NCBI GenBank assembly: GCA_027021385.1
Contig: JALUUL010000046.1
Span: 1 to 64,000, forward strand
Length of the DNA stretch: 64,000 bases
Direction: 5' to 3'
Source: Planctomycetota bacterium
GTDB taxonomy: Bacteria; Planctomycetota; UBA1135; GCA-002748355
Shown: positions 1-9,535 of the stretch, one piece after another
Position numbering within the stretch: the first letter of the stretch is position 1
How the letters are laid out: every line of letters starts with the position of its first letter
Notes under the pieces: generated by a model
Database searches by the model: none
The model's input: only the letters and a program-made list of their open reading frames with translations
Told to the model about the DNA's origin: nothing
Made by a program: the position numbers and the translations under genes

Positions 1-2582
1 GCCGGGTCGCTCAAGCTCGACATCCCCGAGACCAGCCCCCTCCGGAAACCATGGTCCTCCGTACTTCCCGCGATCCCCCAAAGACTCTGCACATAGCGTA
101 CGTACTGCGGGGTGAAGGAAATCGAATCCTGGCCGTTGAAACCAAAACTCTCGTGCTGAATCCGCCCCAATCCGTCGAGGGCGATCCCAACATCGACCAG
201 GTTGAACCCGTTGAAACCCTGATAGTCTCCCTGCCAGAGCGTCTGGGCCTTCGACATCCGGTCGAAATCGTCGTAGTCGAATCGCTCGCTAGATGTCATA
301 AAGGAAGGCGGGTAGAGCTGGTTCGTGACCTTCCGTTCAACCAATCGCTTTTCTGAGTCATAGACCTGGGTCACTTCCACGCCGCGGCCGTCCAGCCATT
401 TCAATAGGCGGCCTTCAAGGTCGTAGGTGTAATCCCAGGCCTTGTGGCGGCCATTCTGGTTCACATAGCCCCCAGGGAGGATTCGGCGCGTCAAAAGACC
501 CTGGAGATTGTACTCATACCGGCTCTGATTACCCAGACCATCGGTGCGCACCACCTGCAAACTCTGGTAAGTACCTACCGGGAAGTCTGTGAAAGCCCTT
601 GTCAGGAGAACCGGGGTCAGAGACGACCCAGGCTTTGGATAAAGCGATTTCGAAAGCCAACGACCCAGAGCATCACGATCCCAGGTAGTCGCCTTCCCGA
701 CTCCATCCTCGAACCAAGTCTGGTTCCCCAGGCTGTCCCAGCCATATTTCCGCCTCTGAAGGACTGTACTCTGATTCTGGGGATCGAGACGGTCCACTTG
801 CAGCAAACGGCCCCAGGCATTCCAGACGAACAGAGTCTTGTATTGTTTAGCCTGATAAGACCCCGGACTCGTTTCCCGCTGCTCCGTCTCCAGCAACTCC
901 GTCGGGTTTCCCAGCGCATCCAGAGTGAAGAGGCGTGCATTCTTCGCCGACAGACTCAGGCTGTCTTCTGCTTTCACCCTTCGCCCCCACTCGTCATACC
1001 CGAAATTAGCCGAGCGGCCATCGTTATCGAGAATCGAGGACAGGAGCGACCAGCCGTTGTAAGAAAGCGTCCACTCGAGGTACTGGCCTGTCAAAGGGTC
1101 CAGGATCTTCTCCTTCGAGAGACGTCCCGTCAGGGATTCGTAGGTCAAGATCCGGGAGTACTTCGTCGTGCTGTTCTTCTTGTAGTCGACTTGTAGGAGG
1201 CGACCTTCGTCATCGAATCCATAGGTGAAAGACTTCGAACCAGGGAGGCTCTTGGTCGCGATTCGGCCCCGCGAATCGTAGGTAAAGGTTACCGAGAGTC
1301 CCGTCGCATCCTTCGCCTCCAGGATCCGTCCGTCCTTGTCGAACCCGAAGAGCCGCGTCGCCGTCTGCGTCGCATCCACCCTCTTCTGGACCTTGTAGAC
1401 CAGGTCGAAATCGTCCCAGACGACCGTCGTCAGCAGGTCCCCAGGACCCTGGATCCCCGTCAGGCGCCAGGCCGCATCATAAACTCGCGTTGAGATCAAC
1501 CAGTCCGGACTTGATGTAGATAGACTTGAACGGTCGATCTTCGTCTTCCAGGGGCGGCCGAAATAGTCGTAGACCACACGACTTTCGACCCAGGCTTTCG
1601 TATAGGGGCCGCCGTCGTCTTTAATCGCTCTGCGCTTGACCAGAGCTGCACCGCCACGTAGCTCGTAAGTCACTTCGATTCTCCCAGAGAGAGTCCCTCC
1701 ATGACCGCTCGCAGCTTGCGGAAAGTCCGCAGTCAATTGGCGGCCGTAAGCATCATATGTCGCCGTCCAATCCTTCCCCGCCTCGTCCGTCACCTTCCGA
1801 ACCGACCCCAGGGCATCGTAATTCCCGAAATACCGAGTTCTTGGTTGACCGTTCAGCATTCTCGTGATTCCGGTCAACAATAGATACGAAGCTGAGTTCG
1901 GATCGGTGCCGAAACTCAACTGGATCGCATTTGTCGATGTCCCTGTCAAGGTCTGGAAGCTTCCATCTTCAATCTTGACGACCCGTCCTTTCGAATCTTC
2001 CGTCAATACCTTGAGCGTAAACCCACCCATCTGCAGGGTCTCGACGAGATCGGACCCCGATGCTGAATACGTGACCGTCCCAGCAAGGCCAGTTGCATCC
2101 GTCCATCCGGTTAGCTTGGAAGCCTTGCGGAAGTCCTGTTCATCCCACTGGAGATACGACCAAGTCCGGGTCTCTTTGAGTTGCCCCTGATCGTCATAGG
2201 TCTCCGTCTTCACAGGGAGACCTCGGCCCTCTGCATCATAAAACCATTTATACTCGATCCCCTCCGGGGTCTTCAGCGAAGTAAGCCGACCACAGCCACA
2301 ACCGTCCCAGGCTAGAACCCAGGTCCTGCTGGAGAACTCATGGAAGCCCGATCCAGCCCTAGGGTCGTTTCCCGAGCGGGTTTCTACAATCTTCTTCACC
2401 TTCCAGCGTGCCGGGGAGGACAACCCGAAATCCTCCCTGGTGTAGTGACGCAGAGCGCCGAGTTCGTTCGTCCATTCAAGGTATTCTTCGCCACTCGACT
2501 CTGTTCCATAGGCGAAGGTCGAACCCCATTGCCCACTAGGAAAGTCGATCCCCGGACGTCCCATCCGCTGCTTCTTGACACG
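1..2582 (-). pseudogene. RHS/YD-repeat region downstream of an in-frame TAG, runs off the left edge
   Basis: This is the continuation, in the same reading frame, of the gene that starts at 3827. After the TAG at 2583-2585 the frame reads on as RVKKQRMGRPGIDFPSGQWG, then through typical RHS YD-repeat text such as WDYTYDLEGRLLKWLDGRG near 360-440 and ALDGLGRIQHESFGFNG nearer the edge. I found no stop in the stretches I translated, and the same frame is still coding at base 1, so the real C-terminus lies outside the window. RHS proteins are large exported beta-cage proteins that often carry toxic or adhesive tips. The first internal ATG is at 2564, without a clear ribosome binding site. GC is low for the window (33 of 60 bases at 541-600). 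It could be a pseudogene fragment, a read-through product or a sequencing error. Confidence 0.7.
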
Positions 2583-3827
2583 CTAGGTTTTTCCCGAAGT
2601 CGAGTCATACTCATTCTCGAGCCACTGTAGGTCTGAAGCAGACCCGAAACTGTCCTTATGCCAAAGGACCTTCGTCAACCGATTGCCGTTAGGCACATAG
2701 ACGAAGGCGGTCGTCGGCGATTTCGAATTGAAGGTTTCCGTCCCCCCATAGCTCCCGTCTCCATCGAGGTCGAAGACGAAGTTCGTCGCCGGGCGACTCA
2801 CCTTGCTGAGCCGATACGGAGCCGAGGTCTCGTAGCTGAACAAAGTCTGAGTCGCCGGAAGCGACCAACCTGTGGGAGCCGACACCTGGATCGAGGTAAT
2901 CCGGTAGGCAGTCCCACTACCCGGGTCCTGGTCGACCCAGGCGAATTGAACGACATTCCCTCGCGGAGTCTGAATCTGGGTCAGACCTTTGTGGGTCTGG
3001 TTGTCATAGTTGTAGGTGTACTGCCACGCGGGATTGCTCGGATCGCCCCGGTAGATCCGGCTGATCCTCCAGTTGTTGGAACTCCCGGGGACCCTCGCGG
3101 CATACTCGATCCGCGTCCGGTCCGGAAGCTCCCGGATCCAGTTCGTTCCATCGAAAATCAATCGGCTTCCCTTGCGGGGGTCGAAGACGCCCCCGCCCGG
3201 ACTCAAAGGCGCATAAGGATCGACGTAGTTTTGGGGATTCACGAAACTCCAGACCGCGCCCTTTTCGTCCACCCACTGGGCGGAGCCTCCGGTCACATCC
3301 CCGGTCTGGGGGTCATACGTGAGGACGGGGTCCAACAACATCTCCCCGAAGCTCGCCCGCCAACCCGGCCCGAAGGGACTTCCGTAGGTCCCGACCGCCT
3401 CCCCATCCTGGACGACATTCACCCCCCCTGACCAGAACTGATCCCACTCCTCCGCCCGGAAGGACCGATAGACCAAGCGGAGCCCCAAAGGCTGACCCCA
3501 GTGCATCCCCGGAAGACCCAGGATCACGAAGGGGTAGAAGAACTCCCCGGAGGAAACAGAGACCGTGCCGCCACTTCCCAAGGCCTGGCTCAGATCCGCG
3601 GTTTCGTCGAGGGATCCCGCGCCGACGAGGTTCGCCGGAACCGTGTCATAGATGGGCCAGTTCCCAACAGAGGGACCGACCCCCACGCCGGGGCATCCGT
3701 CCTTACCCTCCCCGGCGACCAGGTACTGGCCGTCACAGGTATAGATCTGAGCCCGAGCCTCGTGGCCAAAACTGCAAATGGCTACGAGGGCCAGAAGGAA
3801 AGAAAGAGGGAAGACTCGAGTGCGCAT
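2583..3827 (-). CDS. Exported RHS-family protein, N-terminal part ended by premature TAG
   Basis: The open frame is 414 aa and begins with a Sec signal peptide (MRTRVFPLSFLLALVAICSF, cleavage probably after EARA). It continues into the DUF6531-like N-terminal region of RHS proteins, with a GMHWGQPLGLRLVYRS stretch and repeated Y-x-x-G/D turns. The frame stops at TAG 2583-2585 immediately after SGKT, yet the sequence beyond it is RHS in the same frame, so a full-length protein would be well over 1200 aa. The start is supported by an AGGAGG-like ribosome site just upstream and by a promoter at 3858-3885. Family knowledge: RHS proteins are wall-associated or secreted shells for toxins. This copy is probably inactivated, unless the TAG is suppressed or is an assembly error. 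Confidence 0.8.
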   Translation of the reverse strand: MRTRVFPLSFLLALVAICSFGHEARAQIYTCDGQYLVAGEGKDGCPGVGVGPSVGNWPIYDTVPANLVGAGSLDETADLSQALGSGGTVSVSSGEFFYPFVILGLPGMHWGQPLGLRLVYRSFRAEEWDQFWSGGVNVVQDGEAVGTYGSPFGPGWRASFGEMLLDPVLTYDPQTGDVTGGSAQWVDEKGAVWSFVNPQNYVDPYAPLSPGGGVFDPRKGSRLIFDGTNWIRELPDRTRIEYAARVPGSSNNWRISRIYRGDPSNPAWQYTYNYDNQTHKGLTQIQTPRGNVVQFAWVDQDPGSGTAYRITSIQVSAPTGWSLPATQTLFSYETSAPYRLSKVSRPATNFVFDLDGDGSYGGTETFNSKSPTTAFVYVPNGNRLTKVLWHKDSFGSASDLQWLENEYDSTSGKT

Positions 3828-3857
3828 GGCTCCTCCTCTGGGTTTCGATCCTCCGGG

Positions 3858-3885
3858 ATTATCTCGAATTAAGAAGAAAGGTCAA
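3858..3885 (-). promoter_or_regulatory. Sigma-70-type promoter of the RHS gene
   Basis: On the minus strand TTGACC (3885-3880) is followed after 16 nt by GATAAT (3863-3858), each matching the -35 and -10 consensus at five of six positions. The region is conspicuously AT-rich for this genome and lies about 30 nt upstream of the RHS start codon at 3827. Confidence 0.6.
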
Positions 3886-3912
3886 GATTTATTTCAAAAC
3901 CACCTAAATCCT

Positions 3913-4947
3913 TTAATCCAATACCTTTCCTACGATTCTGAGCCTGCGCTGACTCCCCCCGGGACCCTCAAGGACAAGCTCACCGGAAAAGGCTCCAGGG
4001 GTCGCATGCTTCTGGAGTAAGACCTCCAACAGGAGCCCCCCCCCTTCACGATGAGTCCGCACCTCGAAGAACTTCGGTTCAAGCCCCTCGAAGGACCATC
4101 CACGTAGCCAGGATGCAGGTTCGAGCCGGCATGAGCGGCTCCCTCCTCTCCCCCGGGGAATGAGCCCGAATACCAACGGGGTAGGTGGAGTAACTCGAAG
4201 CGGATCCTCTACGAAGGCCTCGAGCAAGAGACTGAAGCGGTCTCCGTTCTTCGTCTCCAATCGGAGGATTCCCCCAACAGGCCCCGTACCGAATCCCCTG
4301 GGGTCGAAACGGCCTTTGAGAGTCCAGAGCCTCTGTCGCGGATCCTTTGGTAGGGCCCGCAATGAAAAACCAGGCGGAACTGTCTCGATCGATCGGAGTT
4401 CAAAGGGCCGATGGTCGAATCGATCGATGAGAACCTTGAACTCTTTCGGCCCTTCCCCCCGTCGGAGCTTCCCAAGGTCGACCCTCTCAGGCACAAGGCG
4501 ATAACGAGCTACCCCCTCAAAAACAAAACGAAAAACAAGGGGAAGATCCCGACCGCGAGCCCAAAGTCGAACCGATTCTTGACGAGACCCGACCTGGGTC
4601 ACCGGAACATGGATTCGGAACGCACACCGTTCCCCCTCTCCGAGGAGGAACGAAACCTCGCCATGATGAGGCAAGAGGACAGGTTTTCTTCTGGGAAGCT
4701 GAACCTCGATCCGTTCGCAGGCGCAGGAGGCCTCGATCCTTGTGATTTGCAGGGGGCCTCTCAACTCGAACCGGGCAACCGCTGTCCCTCCTTCCGCGAT
4801 TCGGCCGAGAAAGAGATTGAAGGAGGTACGTCCTTCGTCCAGAGCGGAGCTCTTTCCAGGTATTGAGGGGGGCCCGCCCATGCAAGAGAGAAGAACTAGA
4901 AAGAAAAGGCCGAATCCAAGTGGGTGAGGGCTGGGCATGGCCAACAC
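3913..4947 (-). CDS. DUF1573-like lipoprotein
   Basis: A 344-aa protein with a lipoprotein signal peptide ending in the lipobox LLSC (Cys22), so it is probably anchored in a membrane facing the periplasm. The mature protein is predicted to be beta-rich. Around residues 71-80 it carries IEASCACERI, the Ser-Cys-x-Cys pattern typical of DUF1573 Ig-like domains, which are common in Planctomycetota and Bacteroidota. Two or three further Ig-like repeats may follow (for example VDLGKLRRG and LVFGLIPRG), which resemble the 'f.G.i..G' strand of such domains. The molecular function is unknown. It lies 85 bp upstream of the RHS gene on the same strand; the strong promoter in that gap suggests separate transcription. 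An alternative start at the second Met (residue 4) is equally good. Confidence 0.7.
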   Translation of the reverse strand: MLAMPSPHPLGFGLFFLVLLSCMGGPPSIPGKSSALDEGRTSFNLFLGRIAEGGTAVARFELRGPLQITRIEASCACERIEVQLPRRKPVLLPHHGEVSFLLGEGERCAFRIHVPVTQVGSRQESVRLWARGRDLPLVFRFVFEGVARYRLVPERVDLGKLRRGEGPKEFKVLIDRFDHRPFELRSIETVPPGFSLRALPKDPRQRLWTLKGRFDPRGFGTGPVGGILRLETKNGDRFSLLLEAFVEDPLRVTPPTPLVFGLIPRGRGGSRSCRLEPASWLRGWSFEGLEPKFFEVRTHREGGGLLLEVLLQKHATPGAFSGELVLEGPGGSQRRLRIVGKVLD

Positions 4948-5097
4948 TGTTACCAGATACCGGAATCCTCGATCAAGGGGGGCATGGGTCGAGGTCGATC
5001 CGGACCGGCCGGAGGGGACGGCCGCGGCGGTGGCCGGCGGACGGTGGCTGGGATGAGCAGGCGGAGGTCGCAGAGGGAGCGGCGGCCGGGGGCGGGG

Positions 5098-6837
5098 TCA
5101 AGACGATGCGTTGCGGAGGGCGGTGGTGGCGGCGGGGTCGAGGGCGAGGGTGTCCGGGTCGACGACGACCCCGTACGCCTCGCGGGCCTTCCGGATGCTG
5201 AGGAGGCCGCGCTTGACCTCGAGGGCCACGAGTTCGGCCGGCCGGCGTTTCGGATCTCCGTAGCCCCCGCCCCCGCCGGCCTCCTGGAGATAGAGCGTCC
5301 CCTCGGGGACGTCCCGGATCATGTCCTTGCTCCTCGGCACGAGGACCTCGCCGCCCGGCTCGTGGAGTTCGATCTTGTTGAGACCGCCGTCCCCGCCCCC
5401 GAAGAGGCCGAAGGCGGGTTCCACGTCCCCGTCGCCGAAGGTCACGATCTGCGTGCCCTCGCCGCCCACCCGGTAGCGGGTGCGAACGCCGAGGCCGCCG
5501 CGCCATTCGCCGGCGCCGGCCGAGTCCGTCAGGAACTCGTGCTCGAGCAGGAGGTGCGGGGTCTGCTGCTCGAACATCTCGTAATCCTGGTCGAGCACCC
5601 CCCCCGAGGCGTCGATCATGCCGATGTGGTCGTAGCCGTCGCAGCCCCTCATCGCCCCCGAGCCGCCCTTGAGCCCCATGAAGAGGATGTCGACGTAGGT
5701 GTCCCCCCGGCCCGGATCGAAACCGGTCGACAGGGAGCACAGGAGCTGATTCCAGCCGGCGGTGACGCGGTCGGGGACGACCGGAGCCAGCGCGCGGATG
5801 ATCGCGTCCGCGTTCGGCGGGCAGAGATGGTTCCCGAAGGTCGTCGCCGCCGGGTAGGAGGCGTTCAGGATCGTTCCCTCAGGGATGACGATTTCGATCG
5901 GGTCGATCATCCCGCGGTTGTGCGGGATGTCGGAGTTCACCATCTGGAGGAAGGTCAGGATCGTCGCCGAGGCGCTCGACGTGTAGGTGCCGTTGACGAA
6001 GGCCTTCGTCTGCGGATCGGTGTCCGAATAGTCGAAGACGATGCGCTCCCCCTCGACCCGGATCTCGACGCGGATCACGTATTCGGAGCCGACGTTCTTC
6101 CCGTCGTAGTAGACCTTGGCCTCGCCCCTGTAGACCCCGTCCGGAATCTCCCGGATCTCGGCCTCCATCATCCTCCGGGAGGCTTCGAAGAGTTCGGCCT
6201 TGTGGGCCCGCCAGCTCTCGAGTCCGATGCGGTCGATCAGCTCGATCAGCCGGCGCTCTCCGAGGGTGCAGGCGCCGATCTCCGCCCGCATGTCCTCCTG
6301 CACGATCGGGAGACGGATGTTCGCGAAGATCAGGTCCCAGACGTCCTTGCGCAGCCGGCCGCGCTCGACGACCTTGACCGCGGGGATCCGCAGGGCCTCC
6401 TGCCATACTTCGACCGCGTCGGGGTTGTAACCGCCGCGGACGGCTCCGCCGATGTCGGCCTGGTGCCCCTTCGTCGCGGCCCAGCCGACGAGTTCGTTCT
6501 CGTAGAAGATCGGCTTGAAGGCCGCCACGTCGTTGTTCTGGTTGCCGAACGTGAAGACGTCGTTGTGGAAGAAGACGTCCCCCTCGTGGATGTCGCCCTC
6601 GAACTTCTCGGCGATGTGGCGGCAGACCGGGCTCAGCGAGAAGCTGAGGATCGGCAGGTTCTCGGTCTGCTCGAGCATGCCTCCGTCCGCGTCGTAGAGG
6701 CCGGTCACGAAGTCCTTCGCCTCGCACAGGATCGGCGACCGTGTCGTCTTCTCCATGCTGATGCTCATCTCGTCCGTGATGGACTTGAGCGCGCGGCCCA
6801 GGATCGAGACCAGCACCTTGTCGATCTTGACCGTCAT
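5098..6837 (-). CDS. hyuB: Hydantoinase B/oxoprolinase-family subunit
   Basis: A 579-aa protein matching the HyuB/acetone-carboxylase-alpha family over its whole length. It has the N-terminal SMEKTTRSPILCEAKDFVTG, the central FFHNDVFTFGNQNNDV (family: hNDP-like metal/substrate region), KGHQADIGG and C-terminal GGGGGYGDP, all signature blocks of this family. HyuB works with the ATP-hydrolysing HyuA to open lactam or hydantoin rings or, in relatives, to carboxylate ketones. The substrate cannot be read from sequence. Its ATG overlaps the hyuA stop by 4 nt (ATGA), and it is the last gene of the iorA-iorB-hyuA-hyuB operon. No IS, tRNA or frameshift is associated with it. Confidence 0.9.
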   Translation of the reverse strand: MTVKIDKVLVSILGRALKSITDEMSISMEKTTRSPILCEAKDFVTGLYDADGGMLEQTENLPILSFSLSPVCRHIAEKFEGDIHEGDVFFHNDVFTFGNQNNDVAAFKPIFYENELVGWAATKGHQADIGGAVRGGYNPDAVEVWQEALRIPAVKVVERGRLRKDVWDLIFANIRLPIVQEDMRAEIGACTLGERRLIELIDRIGLESWRAHKAELFEASRRMMEAEIREIPDGVYRGEAKVYYDGKNVGSEYVIRVEIRVEGERIVFDYSDTDPQTKAFVNGTYTSSASATILTFLQMVNSDIPHNRGMIDPIEIVIPEGTILNASYPAATTFGNHLCPPNADAIIRALAPVVPDRVTAGWNQLLCSLSTGFDPGRGDTYVDILFMGLKGGSGAMRGCDGYDHIGMIDASGGVLDQDYEMFEQQTPHLLLEHEFLTDSAGAGEWRGGLGVRTRYRVGGEGTQIVTFGDGDVEPAFGLFGGGDGGLNKIELHEPGGEVLVPRSKDMIRDVPEGTLYLQEAGGGGGYGDPKRRPAELVALEVKRGLLSIRKAREAYGVVVDPDTLALDPAATTALRNASS

Positions 6838-8906
6838 GCTTCCGTCTCCTTCCGCTCGAGCACGCAGGTTCCGTGGCGGTCGACCTTGCAGGTGAAGCTC
6901 CGGCTCACGAACAGCGTCGTGTCCTCCCTCTCGCAGAGGGCCGGTCCCTCGACCCTGCTCCCGGGCAGGAGATCCGCGAAGTCGTAGACCGGCATCGTCG
7001 TGAAGGCGTCCTCCTCCGGGGAGAAGGCGCGCCTCTCGCCCTTGACGGGCGGGGATTCCTCCGGGGCCTCCGGATAGAGGGGGAGTTCAGGCTTCAGGAC
7101 CCGGCCGATCACCCGGACCCGGACGTTGATGAGTTCGATCCCCGTTCCCTCCTCGCTCAGCTCGTAGCCGAAGAGCCGATCGTGCTCGCGGTGGAAGAGC
7201 GAGGCGATCGTCTCGAGGTCGCCGTCGCGGACGGCTTCCTCGGGGACCTCCACCTGCACCTCGTGGTACTGCTTGAGGTAGCGCAGGTCGAGGAGGATCC
7301 GGCGCTCCCTCCGCTCCTCGGGAACCCCCTCCACCTCCAGGCGGGCCATCCCCTCTCCCGTCATCTCCTCGACGAGGGCGTTCAGGGCCGGGACGTCGAG
7401 GTCGGCGAAGCGCGTCACGAAGGAGCGGACCTCGTCGTGCTTGAGATCGCTGCGCAGCATGCCGGCCGCGCAGAGGACGGAGGCCGTCCGGGGGAAGAGG
7501 ACGCGCGGCAGATCGAGTTCGAGGGCGATCATGCAGGCGTGCAGGCCGCCCGCCCCCCCGGCGACGACCATCGGGAAGACCCTTGGGTCGAGCCCCCTCT
7601 TGACGGTGATCTCCCGGACCCCGTGCGCCATGTTCGTGTTGATCACCCGGAACATCCCCGCCGCCGCTTCCTCGACCGTCATGTCGAGCGGGGCCGCGAT
7701 GCGCCGGCCGATGGCCGTCCTCGCGGCCTCGATGTCGAGAGGAATCCTTCCCCCCGCGAAGAAGGAGGGATCGAGGAATCCGAGCACTACGTTCGCGTCC
7801 GTGCAGGTCGGCTCCCCGCCGCCTCGGCCGTAGCAGGCGGGTCCCGGATCCGCGCCCGCCGAACGCGGCCCCATGCGCAGGAGCCCCCCTTCGTCCGTCC
7901 AGCCGATCGAGCCCCCTCCGGCTCCGATCGTCGTGATCGCGAGCATCGGAAGCGCGATGCGCAGCCGATCGATCTCCCCCGTCATGTTCATCTCGGCCTC
8001 TCCCCCGCGCACGAGGGAGGCGTCGAAGCTCGTCCCGCCCATGTCGACGACGATGCAGTCCCCATCTCCCCCCACGTAGGCGGCCGCGGCGCGCGGGCCT
8101 CCCGCCGGCCCCGAGAGAAGGGTCGACGCGGCCCTGCTCCTCACGATCTCGGGAAGGGCGACCCCGCCATTCGACTGCATGACGAGGAGGACCCCCCGGA
8201 AGCCGGCCTCCGCGAGCTTCTCCCCGAGCCGATCGAGGTAGACCGAGAGAATCGGGCCGACGTAGGCGTTCAGGACCGTCGTCGAGACCCTGTCATAGAA
8301 CCGGATGACCGGCAGGAGTTCCGAGGAGACGCTGAGGTGCATCCCGGGGAACCTCTCCGCGACGTATCGCGCGGCCTCCCGCTCGTGGACGGGGTTCGCG
8401 AAGGAGTTCATGAAGCAGATCGCCGCCGCCTCGACTCCTTCCGAGGCGAGCGTCGCGACCGCGGCCTCCAGGGAGGCTTCATTGAGGGCCTCGATCTCGC
8501 GGCCGTCCCGATCGATCCTCCCCCCGACAGGCAGGCGGAGTTCGCGCGGGACGAGGGGTTCGACGTTCGTGTAGCGGTTGTCGTACTGCCGCTCCCGGAT
8601 GCCGCGGCGCATCTCGAGGGCGTCGCGCATCCCCCGCGTCGTCAAGAGGCCGGTCTTGACTCCTCCGCGGGTGAGGGTGGCGTTCGTCGTCACGGTCGTG
8701 CCGTGCACGATCGTCTCGATGTCTCCGACGAAGGTCTCGAAGGGGAGCCCCTCGCTCTCCGCGATCCGTTCGAGGCCCGCGATCAGACCCGCCGACGGAT
8801 CCTTGGGAGTCGAGAGCTGCTTCCAGGTCCCGGTTCTCCCGTCCTCCGCCTGGAGGAAGAAATCCGTGAAGGTCCCGCCGATATCGATTCCGATCCTGTA
8901 CTTCAT
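6834..8906 (-). CDS. hyuA: Hydantoinase A/oxoprolinase-family ATPase subunit
   Basis: The protein is 690 aa. The start at 8906 is chosen because MKYRIGIDIGGTFTDF is the canonical N-terminus of the family and contains the phosphate-1 loop of its ASKHA-type ATPase fold. The later blocks TTVTTNATLTRGG, NAYVGPILSVYL, SNGGVALPE, LSGPAGG, VVDMGGTSFD and GAGGGSI are all family signatures. In characterised relatives HyuA phosphorylates the substrate carbonyl with ATP so that HyuB can hydrolyse or carboxylate it. The open frame extends upstream of 8906, but that part overlaps iorB in another frame and does not look like protein. The start overlaps the iorB stop by ATGA and the stop overlaps the hyuB start by ATGA, so expression of the complex is translationally coupled. 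Confidence 0.9.
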   Translation of the reverse strand: MKYRIGIDIGGTFTDFFLQAEDGRTGTWKQLSTPKDPSAGLIAGLERIAESEGLPFETFVGDIETIVHGTTVTTNATLTRGGVKTGLLTTRGMRDALEMRRGIRERQYDNRYTNVEPLVPRELRLPVGGRIDRDGREIEALNEASLEAAVATLASEGVEAAAICFMNSFANPVHEREAARYVAERFPGMHLSVSSELLPVIRFYDRVSTTVLNAYVGPILSVYLDRLGEKLAEAGFRGVLLVMQSNGGVALPEIVRSRAASTLLSGPAGGPRAAAAYVGGDGDCIVVDMGGTSFDASLVRGGEAEMNMTGEIDRLRIALPMLAITTIGAGGGSIGWTDEGGLLRMGPRSAGADPGPACYGRGGGEPTCTDANVVLGFLDPSFFAGGRIPLDIEAARTAIGRRIAAPLDMTVEEAAAGMFRVINTNMAHGVREITVKRGLDPRVFPMVVAGGAGGLHACMIALELDLPRVLFPRTASVLCAAGMLRSDLKHDEVRSFVTRFADLDVPALNALVEEMTGEGMARLEVEGVPEERRERRILLDLRYLKQYHEVQVEVPEEAVRDGDLETIASLFHREHDRLFGYELSEEGTGIELINVRVRVIGRVLKPELPLYPEAPEESPPVKGERRAFSPEEDAFTTMPVYDFADLLPGSRVEGPALCEREDTTLFVSRSFTCKVDRHGTCVLERKETEA

Positions 8907-9535
8907 GATTCGACTTCCGTGCCGCCGCGGGCGGTCTGGATTCCGAGTTGGAAGGCCATGACGTTCGGTTTCCGGGCCGCCTTCGGCCCCATCGTCCTCA
9001 GGACCTCGACCAGGGACGAGGTCTCGACCGGCAGCCAGGAGAGACCGGCCGCAAGGCCCAGCATGCAGGCGTTCAGCGCCCGGGGCGCGCCGACCTCCCG
9101 CGCGAGGGCCTGAGCGTCGAAGTCCACGAGTTCGAGGCCCGCGTCGCGGATTCCGCCCAGGATCTCCTCGAGAGGAGGATACGGCCGCCCCTGGAGGGCC
9201 AGGAGGGTCATCGGAAGGCGCCGGCGGTTGACGAGCATCCGCGTCGAGGGACGGCAGTACCGCAACGCGCGCAGGGCTTCCATCGGCTCGAGGGCGAGGA
9301 CGAGATCGGCCTCCCCTCTCCCCACGCGGGACGTCCCTCCCGGACCGATCCTCAAGGTCCCCTCGACGCTCCCCCCACGCTGCGAGAGGCCGTGGAGCTG
9401 CCCGAGGCGCACCTCCCTCCCCTCGAGCCGCAGGGCCTCCCCGAGGATCCGGGTCGCCGAGAGCACTCCCTGCCCGCCGACCCCCGCGAGCACGACGTTG
9501 CGGACCGCGCCCCGGTGCGGAACCGTGCGGCTCAC
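8903..9535 (-). CDS. iorB: Indolepyruvate:ferredoxin oxidoreductase beta subunit
   Basis: The protein is 210 aa from a GTG at 9535. NVVLAGVGGQGVLSATRILGEA is the gamma-domain signature of 2-oxoacid:ferredoxin oxidoreductases, followed by HGLSQRGGSVEGTLRIG, which is highly characteristic of IorB. IorB pairs with IorA to convert aryl-2-oxoacids and CoA to aryl-acetyl-CoA, CO2 and reduced ferredoxin. The GTG shares GTGA with the iorA stop, and the stop shares ATGA with the hyuA start. The frame is open upstream of the GTG, but that part lies inside iorA in another frame and was excluded. Confidence 0.9.
   Translation of the reverse strand: MSRTVPHRGAVRNVVLAGVGGQGVLSATRILGEALRLEGREVRLGQLHGLSQRGGSVEGTLRIGPGGTSRVGRGEADLVLALEPMEALRALRYCRPSTRMLVNRRRLPMTLLALQGRPYPPLEEILGGIRDAGLELVDFDAQALAREVGAPRALNACMLGLAAGLSWLPVETSSLVEVLRTMGPKAARKPNVMAFQLGIQTARGGTEVES

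Noticed and set aside
1..3827. Frameshift as the cause of the RHS interruption
   Set aside because: The coding frame before and after the TAG is identical (checked near 2580, near 410 and at base 59), so a substitution, not an insertion or deletion, explains the break.
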